A stretch of DNA of 64,000 nucleotides from Aliidongia sp035943795 (GCF_035943795.1 NZ_DASZBY010000089.1:53454-117453), one strand, 5' to 3'; positions 33,378 through 42,939 are shown, counted from the stretch's first letter. Translations and numbers: made by a program. Notes: a model not told the origin generated them from the sequence alone.

Positions 33378-33438
33378 GGTCGGGCTATTTTCTTTGGAAA
33401 ATACGGATGACGCCACCCCCTGCGGGGCGCGCCGGATC

Positions 33439-33452
33439 TCTCATGTATGAGA
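33439..33452. promoter_or_regulatory. Short palindrome upstream of the HTH gene
   Basis: TCTCAT and ATGAGA flank GT in the 157-base gap between the HTH start and the DUF427 stop. It lies about 62 bases upstream of the HTH gene and may be an operator, possibly for that protein itself. Evidence is symmetry and position only. Confidence 0.25.
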
Positions 33453-33534
33453 AGTCATAAACCATAGTCGCACGGATTGCGCCTGCATATTCCTATCGCG
33501 ATGCGCATTTGACGGTGATCGGAGTCCTCGTGGC

Positions 33535-33816
33535 TCAGGCGACGATCTCGACGCCTTTCCAGAAGGCGACGCGGTCCTTGATCTCGGCCGCGGCTTCCTT
33601 GGGCGCCGGATAATACCAGACGGCATTTTCGTTCGTCTGCTGGCCGACCTTCAGGCTGTAGTAATGCGCCGTGCCCTTCCACGGGCAGACGCTGGTCAGC
33701 GCAGTGTCCTCGATCAGTTCGCGCTTCAAGGCCGCAGCCGGGAAATAGGCGTTGCCTTCGACTTTCACGATATCGTCGCTCTCGGCGACGACCGTGCCGT
33801 TCCAGATGGCCTTCAT
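33535..33816 (-). CDS. DUF427 domain-containing protein
   Basis: This 93-residue protein is a complete DUF427 domain: MKAIWNGTVVAESDD, GNAYFPAAAL, the conserved CPWKGTAHYYSL and the Trp-rich NAVWYYPAPKEAA near the end. The domain is a small beta-barrel found singly or in tandem in many bacteria, with no proven function. It lies 63 bases downstream of cysNC on the same strand and may be a read-through member of that operon or a separate unit. Confidence 0.93.
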   Translation of the reverse strand: MKAIWNGTVVAESDDIVKVEGNAYFPAAALKRELIEDTALTSVCPWKGTAHYYSLKVGQQTNENAVWYYPAPKEAAAEIKDRVAFWKGVEIVA

Positions 33817-33879
33817 CGATCCTGCTCCTCTGCGATGCCTTGCAGATTGGATGCGGTCGGTCTCGAAGCAAGGGCCGGC

Positions 33880-35730
33880 TTAGACGATGGCGTGATCGAT
33901 CAGGTGCTTGACGATGTCGTCGGCCGCCTCGCGCGCCGTCATGATCGAGGTGTTGACACGGATGTCCGGCGCCTCCGGCGCCTCGTACGGGCTGTCGATG
34001 CCGGTGAAATGGGCGAGCTCGCCGCGCCGGGCCTTCTTGTAGAGGCCCTTCACGTCGCGCTCTTCGGCCACGGCCAGCGGCGTGTCGACGAAGATCTCGA
34101 TGAACTCGCCCGGCTGCAGGATCTCGCGCGCCATGCGCCGCTCGGCCCGGAACGGCGAGATGAACGAGACCATCACGATCAGCCCGGCCTCGACCATCAG
34201 CTTGCCGACCTCGGCGACCCGGCGGATGTTCTCGACCCGGTCGGCATCGGTGAAGCCCAGGTCCTTGTTCAGCCCGTGGCGCACGTTGTCGCCGTCCAGC
34301 AGGGCCGTATGCCGGCCGCGCGCGAACAGATCCTGGGCCACCAGGTTGGCGATGGTCGATTTGCCGGCGCCGGACAGGCCGGTGAACCATAGGATACAGG
34401 GCTTCTGGCCCTTGAGCTTGGCCTGGGCCGCCTTGTCGATGTCGACCGGCTGCCAATGGACGTTCTGCGCCCGGCGCAATCCGAAATGCAGCAGGCCGGC
34501 GCCGACCGTCTCGTTGGTCATCCGGTCGATCAGGATGAAGCCGCCGGTGTCGCGATTGTCCGCGTAGGCATCGAACGCGATCGGCTGGTCCAGCCCGATG
34601 TTGCAGATGCCGATCTCGTTCAGGCCCAACGACTTGGCGGCCAGATGCTCGAGCGTGTTGACGTTCACCTTGTACTTGGCCGACGTCACCGTACAGGCGA
34701 CGGTCTTGGCACCCAGCTTCAGCAGGTAGGACCGGCCGGGCAGCATCGGCTCTTCCGCCATCCAGATCAGGGTGACCTCGAACTGGTCGGCGGCTTCCGG
34801 CGGGTTCGCGGCATCGGCCAGCACGTCGCCGCGGCTGATGTCGATCTCGTCGGCCAGCGTCAGGGTGATCGACTGTCCCTCGACCGCTTCGTCCAGATCG
34901 CCGTCGGCGGTCACGATGCGCGCGATCGTGCTGGTCCGGCCCGAGGGCACGACGCGCACCGGGTCGCCCGGCCGGATCCGGCCGGAGGCGACGAGGCCGC
35001 TGAAGCCGCGGAAATCGAGGTTCGGTCGATTGACCCATTGCACCGGCATGCGGAACGGGCGGCCCGCAGCGGCGTCGGGCAGTTCGACCTCGTCCAGATA
35101 GGGCAGCAGCGCCGGGCCCCGGTACCAGGGCATGCGGCCGCTTTTCTCGGTGACATTGTCGCCGCGCAGGGCCGACAGCGGGATCGCGGCGATGTCGGCC
35201 AGGCCCAGCTTGCCGGCGAATTCGGTGAATTCGGCCAGGATCCGGTCGTGGGTCTCCTGGTCGAAATCGACCAGGTCCATCTTGTTGATCGCCAGCACGA
35301 CCCGGCGGATGCCCAGCAGCGAGACCAGGTAGGCATGACGCCGGGTCTGGGTCAGCACGCCCTTGCGCGCATCGACCAGGATGATGGCGAGGTCGGCGGT
35401 CGACGCGCCCGTCACCATGTTGCGGGTATATTGTTCGTGGCCCGGCGTGTCGGCGACGATGAATTTGCGCCGCTCGGTCGCAAAGAAGCGATAGGCGACG
35501 TCGATGGTGATGCCCTGTTCGCGCTCGGCCGACAGACCGTCGACCAGCAGGGCGAAATCGAGCTCGCCGCCCTGAGTTCCGACCTTGCGGCTATCGGTTT
35601 CGAGTGCCGCCAGTTGATCGTCGAACAGCATCTTGGATTCGTAGAGCAGCCGGCCGATGAGCGTGCTCTTGCCGTCGTCGACGCTGCCGCAGGTGATGAA
35701 GCGCAGCAGGCCCAGTTGCCGGGGTGCCAT
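33880..35730 (-). CDS. cysNC: Bifunctional sulfate adenylyltransferase subunit 1 / adenylylsulfate kinase
   Basis: This 616-residue fusion has two parts. Residues 1-430 are the GTPase CysN (G1 GSVDDGKST, G3 DTPGHEQY, G4 NKMDLV), which drives APS synthesis by CysD. Residues about 440-616 are the APS kinase CysC (Walker A GLSGAGKST, then DGDNVRHGLNKDLGF). Together they convert sulfate and ATP to PAPS for assimilation or sulfation. The fused form is common in rhizobia and other alphaproteobacteria. The ATG at 35730 overlaps the cysD stop, giving translational coupling and a fixed CysD:CysNC ratio. Confidence 0.96.
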   Translation of the reverse strand: MAPRQLGLLRFITCGSVDDGKSTLIGRLLYESKMLFDDQLAALETDSRKVGTQGGELDFALLVDGLSAEREQGITIDVAYRFFATERRKFIVADTPGHEQYTRNMVTGASTADLAIILVDARKGVLTQTRRHAYLVSLLGIRRVVLAINKMDLVDFDQETHDRILAEFTEFAGKLGLADIAAIPLSALRGDNVTEKSGRMPWYRGPALLPYLDEVELPDAAAGRPFRMPVQWVNRPNLDFRGFSGLVASGRIRPGDPVRVVPSGRTSTIARIVTADGDLDEAVEGQSITLTLADEIDISRGDVLADAANPPEAADQFEVTLIWMAEEPMLPGRSYLLKLGAKTVACTVTSAKYKVNVNTLEHLAAKSLGLNEIGICNIGLDQPIAFDAYADNRDTGGFILIDRMTNETVGAGLLHFGLRRAQNVHWQPVDIDKAAQAKLKGQKPCILWFTGLSGAGKSTIANLVAQDLFARGRHTALLDGDNVRHGLNKDLGFTDADRVENIRRVAEVGKLMVEAGLIVMVSFISPFRAERRMAREILQPGEFIEIFVDTPLAVAEERDVKGLYKKARRGELAHFTGIDSPYEAPEAPDIRVNTSIMTAREAADDIVKHLIDHAIV

Positions 35731-36650
35731 CAGAAATAGCCCTCCTGCTTCTTCTGCTCCATCGAGGCCGCGGCATCCTTGTCGATCATGCGACCCTGGC
35801 GCTCGGAACTGGTCGCCGCCAGCATCTCGTCGATGATCTTGGGCAAGGTGTCGGCCTCGCTCTCGACCGCACCGGTCAACGGATAGCAGCCGAGCGTGCG
35901 GAAGCGCACCCGGCGCATTTCCGGAACCTCGCCCGGCTCGAGCGGCATGCGTTCGTCGTCGACCATGATCCAGGTGCCGTCGCGCTGCACCACCGGCCGC
36001 TCCTTGGCCAGGTACAGCGGCACGATCGGAATGTCCTGCTGCTGGATGTACAGCCAGATGTCGAGTTCGGTCCAATTGGACAGCGGGAACACGCGGATGC
36101 TCTCGCCCTTGTTCTTGCGGGTATTGTAGAGGTGCCAGAGTTCGGGCCGCTGGTGCTTCGGGTCCCAGCGGTGCTGGGCCGAGCGGAAGCTGAAGATGCG
36201 CTCCTTGGCGCGGCTCTTCTCCTCGTCGCGCCGGGCGCCGCCGAAGGCCGCGTCGAACTTGCCGGCATCGAGCGCCTGCTTCAATCCTTCGGTCTTCATG
36301 ACGTGGGTGTGGCGTTCCGAGCCATGGGTGAACGGGCCGATGCCCTGGGCCAGGCCGTCCAGATTGACGTGGACGCGCAGATCGAGGTCGAAGCGCTTCG
36401 CGATCTGGTCGCGAAACGCGATCATCTCGCGGAATTTCCAGGTCGTATCGACATGCAGCAGCGGGAATGGCAGCTTGCCGGGAAAGAACGCCTTCAGGGC
36501 CAGATGCAGCATGACCGCGCTGTCCTTGCCGATCGAATAGAGCATCACCGGGTTCTCCACCTCGGCGACCACCTCGCGCAGGATGTGGATGCTCTCGGCC
36601 TCCAGGCGCTCGAGATGCGTGAGCGGCTTTTTCCACTGACCCGACTGCAC
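35730..36650 (-). CDS. cysD: Sulfate adenylyltransferase subunit 2
   Basis: This 306-residue subunit of the PAPS-reductase superfamily has the PP-loop motif YSIGKDSAVMLHLA and the C-terminal LGCYPLTGAVESEADTLPKIIDEML segment. It catalyses adenylyl transfer from ATP to sulfate, powered by GTP hydrolysis in CysNC. The start is GTG at 36650, six bases after GAGGGG. The 117 bases upstream (36651-36767) separate it from the CBS gene and should hold its promoter. I see no clear regulator site there. Confidence 0.96.
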   Translation of the reverse strand: MQSGQWKKPLTHLERLEAESIHILREVVAEVENPVMLYSIGKDSAVMLHLALKAFFPGKLPFPLLHVDTTWKFREMIAFRDQIAKRFDLDLRVHVNLDGLAQGIGPFTHGSERHTHVMKTEGLKQALDAGKFDAAFGGARRDEEKSRAKERIFSFRSAQHRWDPKHQRPELWHLYNTRKNKGESIRVFPLSNWTELDIWLYIQQQDIPIVPLYLAKERPVVQRDGTWIMVDDERMPLEPGEVPEMRRVRFRTLGCYPLTGAVESEADTLPKIIDEMLAATSSERQGRMIDKDAAASMEQKKQEGYF

Positions 36651-36767
36651 CCTATTCCCCTCGCTCGATCATCGGCAGCAGGCACCATAGGATGACGATC
36701 GCCCGCAACCGCCTTTTTTCGGACGTCTGGCCCGATATTTTTGCGAGCTGTGTGGTTTTGGCCGGAT

Positions 36768-37208
36768 CTACGCGGGGCGCCCGGAGATATAGTGCTGCAA
36801 CTGCTCGATCATGAAATTCTGCTCCGAGATGATGTCCTTCACCAGGTCGCCGATCGAGATCATGCCGAGCAGCCTGCCCTCATCCATCACCGGCAGATGG
36901 CGCAGGCGTTTGCCGGTCATCAGGGCCATGCATTCCTGGGTGCTGGCCGAGGGGGCGACATACATCACGGGGGCGGTCATAACGTCGGCCACCGGGGTGT
37001 CGCGCGACGACCGACCGGCCAGGATGATCTTTCGCGCATAGTCGCGCTCGGACACGATGCCCCGGATCGTCTCGCCGTCCATGACCAGCAGGGCGCCGAT
37101 GTTCTTCTCCGCCATCAGGGTAATGGCGTCGAACATCGAGGTGGTCGGGGTCACTTTATGGACGGTCGCATCGGGCTTGGACTGAAGGATATCGCCTGCA
37201 TTCTTCAT
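36768..37208 (-). CDS. CBS-domain-pair protein
   Basis: This 146-residue soluble protein is a tandem CBS pair. The first domain covers about residues 15-68 (FDAITLMAEKNIGALLVMDGETIRGIVSERDYARKI) and the second residues 75-130 (DVMTAPVMYVAPSASTQECMALMTGKRLRHLPVMDEGRLLGMISIGDLVK). Such stand-alone pairs bind adenine nucleotides and sense energy state. The partner is unknown. GGGAGG lies five bases upstream of the ATG. It is on the same strand as cysD but 117 bases away, so it probably has its own promoter. Confidence 0.93.
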   Translation of the reverse strand: MKNAGDILQSKPDATVHKVTPTTSMFDAITLMAEKNIGALLVMDGETIRGIVSERDYARKIILAGRSSRDTPVADVMTAPVMYVAPSASTQECMALMTGKRLRHLPVMDEGRLLGMISIGDLVKDIISEQNFMIEQLQHYISGRPA

Positions 37209-37324
37209 GGACGCCTCCCGTGATCGCTGTGCGACGCCGCTGCCGGACCGATGCCCGCGGCGTTCATTTTCAAGATGATACCTGATTGCGCGAGGTTTGG
37301 TTGTAAAGACGTGAGGGCCGTGGC

Positions 37325-38887
37325 TCATGCCCGCGGGATCGAGATCTCGAAGGTGCCGCCCTCGTCGGCGGAGACGAGCCGGACCCCGCCGCCATGGGCG
37401 CGCAGCAGCGATTGCACGATGGCGAGGCCCATGCCGGTCCCACCGCTCTCCCGCCGGGTCGTGAAATGCGGATCGAAGATGCGCGACCGATTGCCTTCGG
37501 AAATGCCCGTGCCGTCGTCGGCGACTGTGATGCGCATCAGTTCCGGCGCGCCGCGCTCGACCGTCACGCGAAGCCACGAGGCGCCGTGCTGCGCGGCATT
37601 GTCGGCCAGATGGGAGAAGACGATCGTCGCGTTTTCCTCGGACATTGCAATGTCCGTATCCGATTCCCCCGCCGCCTCGATCGCAAGTCCTGCCGAAGCG
37701 CCCAGCTTCGCTATGATGGTGCCGAGGCTCGTCTTGCCGCCGAGCTGCGGATTGTCCGCCTTGGCCAGTTCCCGCAAACGCCGGACCAGCGTCGCCAGCC
37801 GCGCCGCGTCGTCGATGATGTTGCCGAGGAACCGGCGCCGCTCCGGCTCGCTCATCTGCCCGGCATCGTCGCGCAGCAGCTCTGCCGCGCCCTGGATCGA
37901 GGTCAGCGGCGATTTCAGCTCGTGGGACACATGGGCGGTGAAGGTGGCGATATAGTCTGATCGGTCGAACAGGCTGCGTGCCATGTCGAGAAAGCTCTCG
38001 GACAGGCGGGCGATCTCGCGCGTGCCGTGGTGGACCAGCGGGCGGATGGCGTCGCGGTCGCCCTGCTGGATCTCCTCGGTCCGCCGCATCAGCTCGTGGA
38101 TCGGCCGCGTCAGGGCGCGCAGGAACACGAAGCCGATGCCCATGGTCACCAGCAGGACGGCGAGCGCCGCCAGCAGCACGTTCCTGCGCTCGGCGTACAG
38201 GCTCTCGACGATGTTGTTCGGCGTTCGCGACAGATAGACGACGCCGACGACGCGATTGCCCGCGAACGCCGGCATCGCGACGAAGACCCGGACGTGGGCG
38301 CCACGGCTGATCGAGGAGAGCGCCGGTTCAGGCCCATCGGGGATCCGCTGCCGCAGTACGCTCTTATAGTGACCTGCCAGCGCCGCCGCGACCTCGTCGA
38401 CGTCGGCCAGCGACCGCCCGACCTCTTCGCGCCCGCCGATCACGATGCCGCGGGGGTCCAGGATCCTGAAGCCGGTCAGGGTGACCTTTTGCGCCTGCGC
38501 CGCCAGGTCGGACAGGCGAATGCCGATTTTTACGAACTCGGGGTCCGGTGGCGCCGTGGCCGGTATCGCTTCCGGCCGGGGCGGCAGCAGGCCGTCGTGG
38601 GCGAGATTCAGGGTGGCCGCGACCGGATGGTAGGGTTCGTCCGGATGCCCCCCGAGCTCGATCGGTCGAAGCGCGCCGAGCGTCAGGGTGGGAGCCGCTC
38701 CCGCGACCTCGCTCGCGAACACGGCCGACAAGGTGGCGCCCTGGGCGATCAGCTCGTGCTCGGTCTGCCGGATCAGCTGGTTGTCGTAGAGCCGGAACAG
38801 GAACAGACCGACCAGCGGCAGGGCCGCTACCGCCGATAGGACCGCGAAGATCACCAGCCCCAGCGGCGGTCGCCATTTCGCCTTCAT
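37325..38887 (-). CDS. Membrane sensor histidine kinase
   Basis: This 520-residue kinase has an N-terminal transmembrane helix (LVIFAVLSAVAALPLVGLFLF), a periplasmic sensor region of about 200 residues and a second helix near residues 245-265. A HAMP linker (LTRPIHELMRRTEEIQQGD), a HisKA domain with the phosphorylated His in HVSHELKSPL and an HATPase domain (DDGTGISEGNRSRIFDP, GGTGMGLAI) follow. The architecture resembles CreC. The start overlaps the stop of the response-regulator gene, and both lie downstream of a DUF4173 membrane protein. The signal is unknown. Confidence 0.93.
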   Translation of the reverse strand: MKAKWRPPLGLVIFAVLSAVAALPLVGLFLFRLYDNQLIRQTEHELIAQGATLSAVFASEVAGAAPTLTLGALRPIELGGHPDEPYHPVAATLNLAHDGLLPPRPEAIPATAPPDPEFVKIGIRLSDLAAQAQKVTLTGFRILDPRGIVIGGREEVGRSLADVDEVAAALAGHYKSVLRQRIPDGPEPALSSISRGAHVRVFVAMPAFAGNRVVGVVYLSRTPNNIVESLYAERRNVLLAALAVLLVTMGIGFVFLRALTRPIHELMRRTEEIQQGDRDAIRPLVHHGTREIARLSESFLDMARSLFDRSDYIATFTAHVSHELKSPLTSIQGAAELLRDDAGQMSEPERRRFLGNIIDDAARLATLVRRLRELAKADNPQLGGKTSLGTIIAKLGASAGLAIEAAGESDTDIAMSEENATIVFSHLADNAAQHGASWLRVTVERGAPELMRITVADDGTGISEGNRSRIFDPHFTTRRESGGTGMGLAIVQSLLRAHGGGVRLVSADEGGTFEISIPRA

Positions 38888-39588
38888 CACCGGGCTTCGC
38901 ATCGGCCGATGCGGAATCCCACGCCGTGCACCGTGTCGATCGCCGCCTCGCATCCCGCGGCCGCCAGCTTGGCCCGGACGTTGCGGACGTGGCTGTCGAT
39001 CGTGCGGTCTGCCACATGGGTATTGGTCGGATAGGCGATCGCCATGATCCGGTCGCGGTTGAAGACCATTTCCGGCCGCGAGAGCAGCGCCTTGACGATC
39101 TCGAACTCGATCGCGGTCAGCGGGATCGGCAAGCCGCCGAACGTCGCTTGATGGCGGATCGGATCGAGGCTCAGGTCGCCGCGCGCGACGGCGGCGGTTC
39201 CGTCGCCGACGGCCGCCGGACGATGGATCGTTCGTTTCAGGATCACGTTGATCCGGGCGACCAGCTCGCGCGGGCTGAATGGCTTCGTCACGTAGTCGTC
39301 GCCGCCGATCTCCAGCCCCAGCACGCGGTCGATCTCCTCGTCGCGTGCCGACAGGAACAGGATCGGAATGTCCGAGGTCTTGCGGATCTGGCGGCAGACC
39401 TCCAGGCCGTCCGTCTCCGGCATGCCGATGTCCAGCACGATCAGATCGGGCCTGGTCTCGCCGAAGCGCGCCAGCGCCTCGGTGCCGTCGCGTGCCGTCA
39501 TCGTCGTCATGCCCGCGCGATCGAGCGCGAAACAGATAACCTCCCGGATGTTCGGCTCATCGTCGACGACCAGGATACGATGGGGCAA
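38887..39588 (-). CDS. OmpR/PhoB-family response regulator
   Basis: This 233-residue regulator has a receiver domain (acidic residues in VVDDEPN, phosphoacceptor in LIVLDIGMP, Lys in VTKPFSP). A C-terminal winged helix carries DRTIDSHVRNVRAKL. It is the partner of the adjacent kinase and resembles CreB. I chose a TTG start at 39588 (ribosome site GGAGAA upstream), because the conserved protein begins at HRILVVDDE and longer readings run into the upstream membrane-protein gene. An exact N-terminus is uncertain by a few residues. Confidence 0.92.
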   Translation of the reverse strand: MPHRILVVDDEPNIREVICFALDRAGMTTMTARDGTEALARFGETRPDLIVLDIGMPETDGLEVCRQIRKTSDIPILFLSARDEEIDRVLGLEIGGDDYVTKPFSPRELVARINVILKRTIHRPAAVGDGTAAVARGDLSLDPIRHQATFGGLPIPLTAIEFEIVKALLSRPEMVFNRDRIMAIAYPTNTHVADRTIDSHVRNVRAKLAAAGCEAAIDTVHGVGFRIGRCEAR

Positions 39589-39601
39589 AGGTTCTTCTCC
39601 T

Positions 39602-41140
39602 TCACAGGATTCGCAGGCATTCGGCTTCCGCCTCGGCGGCGTCCTTGTCCGACAGATGACGATCGAGCCGCCATCCATTCAAGCTCCAACCGCGCCAGCC
39701 GGCGGGTTCCCCGGCCAGCGAAGCGGAGAGGGTACGCCGGATCGAGCAGGCGTTCCAGACGGCCAGGGGCAGCGTCCACCGTCCATGCAGGATATAGTCG
39801 TCCAGCGCTGGAAGCGCGTGCGGCCCCAGGCTCTGCAGATAATCGACGTCCAAGTGCGAGCCGTTTTCCGACATTTCCAGACTATGTCTGACATTGTAGC
39901 CGGAGATCACGCGGGGAAGGTCGATGAACGACGAGACATAGAGCACGCAGACCAATGCCGCGACGTTGCTGGTGATCAGCCAGGCGTTCGACCGGTCGAA
40001 CGACATCCTGACCAGGATCAACACCAGGCCGGTGCCAGTCAGCAACATCCAGATGAAGGCCGCGAACCGGAGATAGGTCAGCGAATAAGCCGCGACATAG
40101 AGGTCGAGCCGCAGGATGGAGGAGGCAACGAGCAGCAGGTTCTGGGCCGTCCACACGTGAATGAGGACGCGGATCGTTCGGGAGCGCGCGGCCTGGCCGC
40201 CTTCCCGGGTCGCCGCTATCAGGAATGCGCCGGCGAGCAGTGCCGTCACGACCAGCGGGTAGGCGCCGCGATGGGCATAGGCGGCATAGCCCAGGTGATC
40301 GGGCAGCACCGCCCCGTTCCATAGATAGGTCACGTCGAGGACGCTTTGCACGGCGAACAGCGCGTTGAACAGCACGAGCGACCGGAGGATGGCGGGCGCG
40401 CCGAAAACCAGCGCCTTCCAAGGGGCATCGACGATTGGCGGGGGCAGCGGGAACGGGATTGCCGCAGGATCTACCCTGGGCCGAATGCGAGGACCAACGA
40501 ACGGCCAGACCACGACCAGGATGCAGCACCAGAAGAGCACCCGCGGAAAGTCGATATCGGTGAGCAAAGCCGGAAGATCGAACTGCGCCAGCCAGTCCTC
40601 GATCAGCGGATTGGCGCTCGACAGCAGCCAGAGGAACGTGCCGAACAGCAGGACCGGGACGATCCAGGACAGCAAAAACGCGCCCCGCGATCCAGCTCGC
40701 GGGCGACGACGCAGCCATGTCACGACGGCGATCGAGTCCAGGATGATCCAGGAGCAGCCCGTCAGACCGAACCAGAGGAAATCGTCCGCCGTGGGACGGG
40801 CACTCGGCGCGAAGCGACCTGCGACCGTGAGCGAAAACAGGATGGAACCCGCAAGTCCGAAGCCGACCGCAAGCGGCCTCACGCCGTTGACCATCGGCAA
40901 CAGTGCCGCAATCAGGACGAGGGCTGCGGCCAGCATGTGCTTCCGGTTTCCCCGCGCGCCGGCCGCAAGCATGGCGCCGGTCGCGACAAGCAGGGCGAAG
41001 GCCGGCAGCGAGAGGCCGATCGGCTGCCGGAACAGCAGATCATCCGCGGCGGCTACCATCCCGGTGCAAATGAGGGCTCGGCGCGACAGGGCGCCGGCGC
41101 CGAAACGATTCCTGCGAAATGCTTCGTCGTATACGGTCAT
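39602..41140 (-). CDS. DUF4173 multispanning membrane protein
   Basis: This 512-residue inner-membrane protein has about 11-13 helices and the DUF4173 signature near YLWNGAVLPDHLGYAAYAHRGAYPLVVTALLA. The C-terminal 120 residues are soluble and mixed in character. Function is unknown. It sits 13 bases upstream of the response regulator and kinase on the same strand and overlaps a small upstream ORF by four bases, so all four are probably one operon. A role in sensing or responding to the kinase's signal is an inference. Confidence 0.88.
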   Translation of the reverse strand: MTVYDEAFRRNRFGAGALSRRALICTGMVAAADDLLFRQPIGLSLPAFALLVATGAMLAAGARGNRKHMLAAALVLIAALLPMVNGVRPLAVGFGLAGSILFSLTVAGRFAPSARPTADDFLWFGLTGCSWIILDSIAVVTWLRRRPRAGSRGAFLLSWIVPVLLFGTFLWLLSSANPLIEDWLAQFDLPALLTDIDFPRVLFWCCILVVVWPFVGPRIRPRVDPAAIPFPLPPPIVDAPWKALVFGAPAILRSLVLFNALFAVQSVLDVTYLWNGAVLPDHLGYAAYAHRGAYPLVVTALLAGAFLIAATREGGQAARSRTIRVLIHVWTAQNLLLVASSILRLDLYVAAYSLTYLRFAAFIWMLLTGTGLVLILVRMSFDRSNAWLITSNVAALVCVLYVSSFIDLPRVISGYNVRHSLEMSENGSHLDVDYLQSLGPHALPALDDYILHGRWTLPLAVWNACSIRRTLSASLAGEPAGWRGWSLNGWRLDRHLSDKDAAEAEAECLRIL

Positions 41141-41331
41141 TGGTGGCCATCCCGTCCGCTCGGCGGAAAAGCGGCCTCGCCGACCGGCGCCCCTCGCGAG
41201 GGCGGACCGGCGAAGGGCAGCACGGTGCCGGCCGGCATTGCCGGGTCGGCACACAGCCACCAGCCGTCACGCATCAGGCTTCTGGGCAGACGCAGCGGGA
41301 ATGCCCGCACCGAGGAGGATCGCTTTTCCAT
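41137..41331 (-). CDS. Small ORF, 64 residues, coupled to the DUF4173 gene
   Basis: The ORF starts at an ATG with AAGGA five bases upstream and ends in an ATGA overlap with the DUF4173 start. Those two facts support translation. The product is soluble, with one Cys, WW and a Pro/Gly-rich second half (MPAGTVLPFAGPPSRGAP). No family is recognised. It may be a leader peptide or a small partner of the membrane protein. A chance reading frame in GC-rich DNA cannot be excluded. Confidence 0.5.
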   Translation of the reverse strand: MEKRSSSVRAFPLRLPRSLMRDGWWLCADPAMPAGTVLPFAGPPSRGAPVGEAAFPPSGRDGHQ

Positions 41332-41497
41332 GCGATCCTTATGCGGGGATGATTTGCAGAATCGCCGGCGGCGTTCAGCAGATTTTCCGGGATTGTCGTG
41401 CAGATTTCGTGCAGGGACGGTGTCGCGATCGGCCCGGGAGGAGGAGAGTGCTGATATCCTGACGGCGGCGACCCCAACGGACAGGACGGAGCAGCAC

Positions 41498-41998
41498 ATG
41501 GCCGACGGCAAGACCGCCTATGATTTTGAACTGGTCACGCTCAAGGGCGAGCGTTTCGATCTGGCTCCGTTCGCCGGCCGGCCGCTGCTGATCGTCAATA
41601 CCGCGTCCCGATGCGGGTTCACGCCGCAATATGCCGGGCTGAGCGAGGTGTGGAAGCGGCACCGGGCCGAGGGGCTGCTGGTGATCGGCGTGCCGTCCAA
41701 CGATTTCGGCCAGCAGGAGCCGGGCGGCGCAGGCGAGATCGGCGCGTTCTGCGAGGCCAACTACGGCGTGGATTTCCCGATGATGGAAAAGGTCCATGTT
41801 CGCGGACCGGGTGCGCATCCGCTGTTCCGCTGGCTGGCGGCGGAAGGCGGCTTCTTCGCCCGGCCCCGCTGGAATTTCTTCAAATACCTGATCGGGCGGG
41901 ATGGCCAGTTGAAGGACTGGTTCGCCAGTCCGACCAAGCCGGAATCGGCGAAAATCGGCCGGGCGCTCCGCAGGGCGATCGGATCGAAGGAGGTCTGA
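41498..41998 (+). CDS. Glutathione peroxidase family protein
   Basis: This 166-residue thiol peroxidase reduces hydrogen peroxide or lipid peroxides. The peroxidatic Cys39 lies in NTASRCGFTPQY, the conserved Gln in FGQQEPG and the Trp/Asn in RPRWNFFKYLI, which together form the Cys-Gln-Trp triad. It has cysteine rather than selenocysteine and lacks a signal peptide, so it is cytoplasmic, and it may use thioredoxin rather than glutathione. It is divergent from the small ORF and DUF4173 operon, separated by 166 bases. Confidence 0.95.
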   Translation: MADGKTAYDFELVTLKGERFDLAPFAGRPLLIVNTASRCGFTPQYAGLSEVWKRHRAEGLLVIGVPSNDFGQQEPGGAGEIGAFCEANYGVDFPMMEKVHVRGPGAHPLFRWLAAEGGFFARPRWNFFKYLIGRDGQLKDWFASPTKPESAKIGRALRRAIGSKEV

Positions 41999-42129
41999 GC
42001 CGCCAGGGCCACACGCTATGGGCGCGCATTGGGGCCATTCAGTTATTCGTTGGGATACGCGCAGGAGCCAATCCTGCAATCCCCACCATCCAAGTGTTCC
42101 GAAAACGCATTTCTCTTGGTGGGTTGCAA

Positions 42130-42939
42130 TTATCTGGCCGGAATGAACGCATATCCCTGCCCCTCCTCGACTATTCTGCCGATGCCCGGTCGTCCCAGGT
42201 GAGCGCCGGCCAGCCAGGTATTTCCGCCTGCTGCGTCTTGGAGCAGCTTGATCCGGCTAGCCCGCGCCATGGTCTCGTCAGCGTCATAGGCCCAAGTAAG
42301 CTCGGGACGGGCAAACTGTGACGCAGGGACGTGGATCAGGTCGCCGCAGAATAGGATATCGTCCTCGCCGGTGCTGAGGAGATACCCCATATGGCCCGGA
42401 GCATGCCCGGGTATCGCCACCGCCAGCAAACGATCGTCCGGCCGGTCTCCTCCGCCAATAGGCGCCAGGAGCGGCCGAAAATCAGCCAGTCGCGGCTCGG
42501 CGAGGAAATCCTCGACGGCGTCCTGCCCAATCACGATCTTGCTCAAGTTTCTGAATGTTCGCCGCCCGTCATGTGTGAGAAGACCGTTGATGTGGTCGCC
42601 ATGGGCATGGGTCAGGGCGACCATCGTGATGGATGACGTGTCGATGCCTGCCTCGCACAGGGCCTCCTCGAGGTGGCCCATGGACGGGTCCCAGCTTCCC
42701 CCCGCTCCACAATCTATCAAAACGCGGTCGATACCGGAGCGATCGAGCAAGAAGCAATTCACTGAAAGTCGAACGAGCGATTCTTCCCGCTGAGGCGGTA
42801 CCATCTGCGCGCATATTTTGTCGTTCGGATCTCTGAGCAATTGGGCGGGAAGGTCGACATACCCGTCGGAGAGAGACCAGATCTGCGAGAATCCCGAAGC
42901 ACAGGCCATGGTGTTGGCGCTTTGAGACAGAAATTTCAC
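42130..42939 (-). CDS. Metallo-beta-lactamase-fold hydrolase
   Basis: This 269-residue hydrolase has the metal-binding HAHGDH motif after VALT, a downstream His in GHAPGHMGYLL and an Asp in FCGDLIHV. Relatives include quorum-quenching lactonases and other MBL hydrolases, so the substrate is open. There is no signal peptide. The first reading starts at a GTG at 42939 with AGG six bases upstream, and an ATG at 42909 is a shorter alternative. Base composition here is visibly less GC-rich than in the surrounding genes. Confidence 0.88.
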   Translation of the reverse strand: MKFLSQSANTMACASGFSQIWSLSDGYVDLPAQLLRDPNDKICAQMVPPQREESLVRLSVNCFLLDRSGIDRVLIDCGAGGSWDPSMGHLEEALCEAGIDTSSITMVALTHAHGDHINGLLTHDGRRTFRNLSKIVIGQDAVEDFLAEPRLADFRPLLAPIGGGDRPDDRLLAVAIPGHAPGHMGYLLSTGEDDILFCGDLIHVPASQFARPELTWAYDADETMARASRIKLLQDAAGGNTWLAGAHLGRPGIGRIVEEGQGYAFIPAR

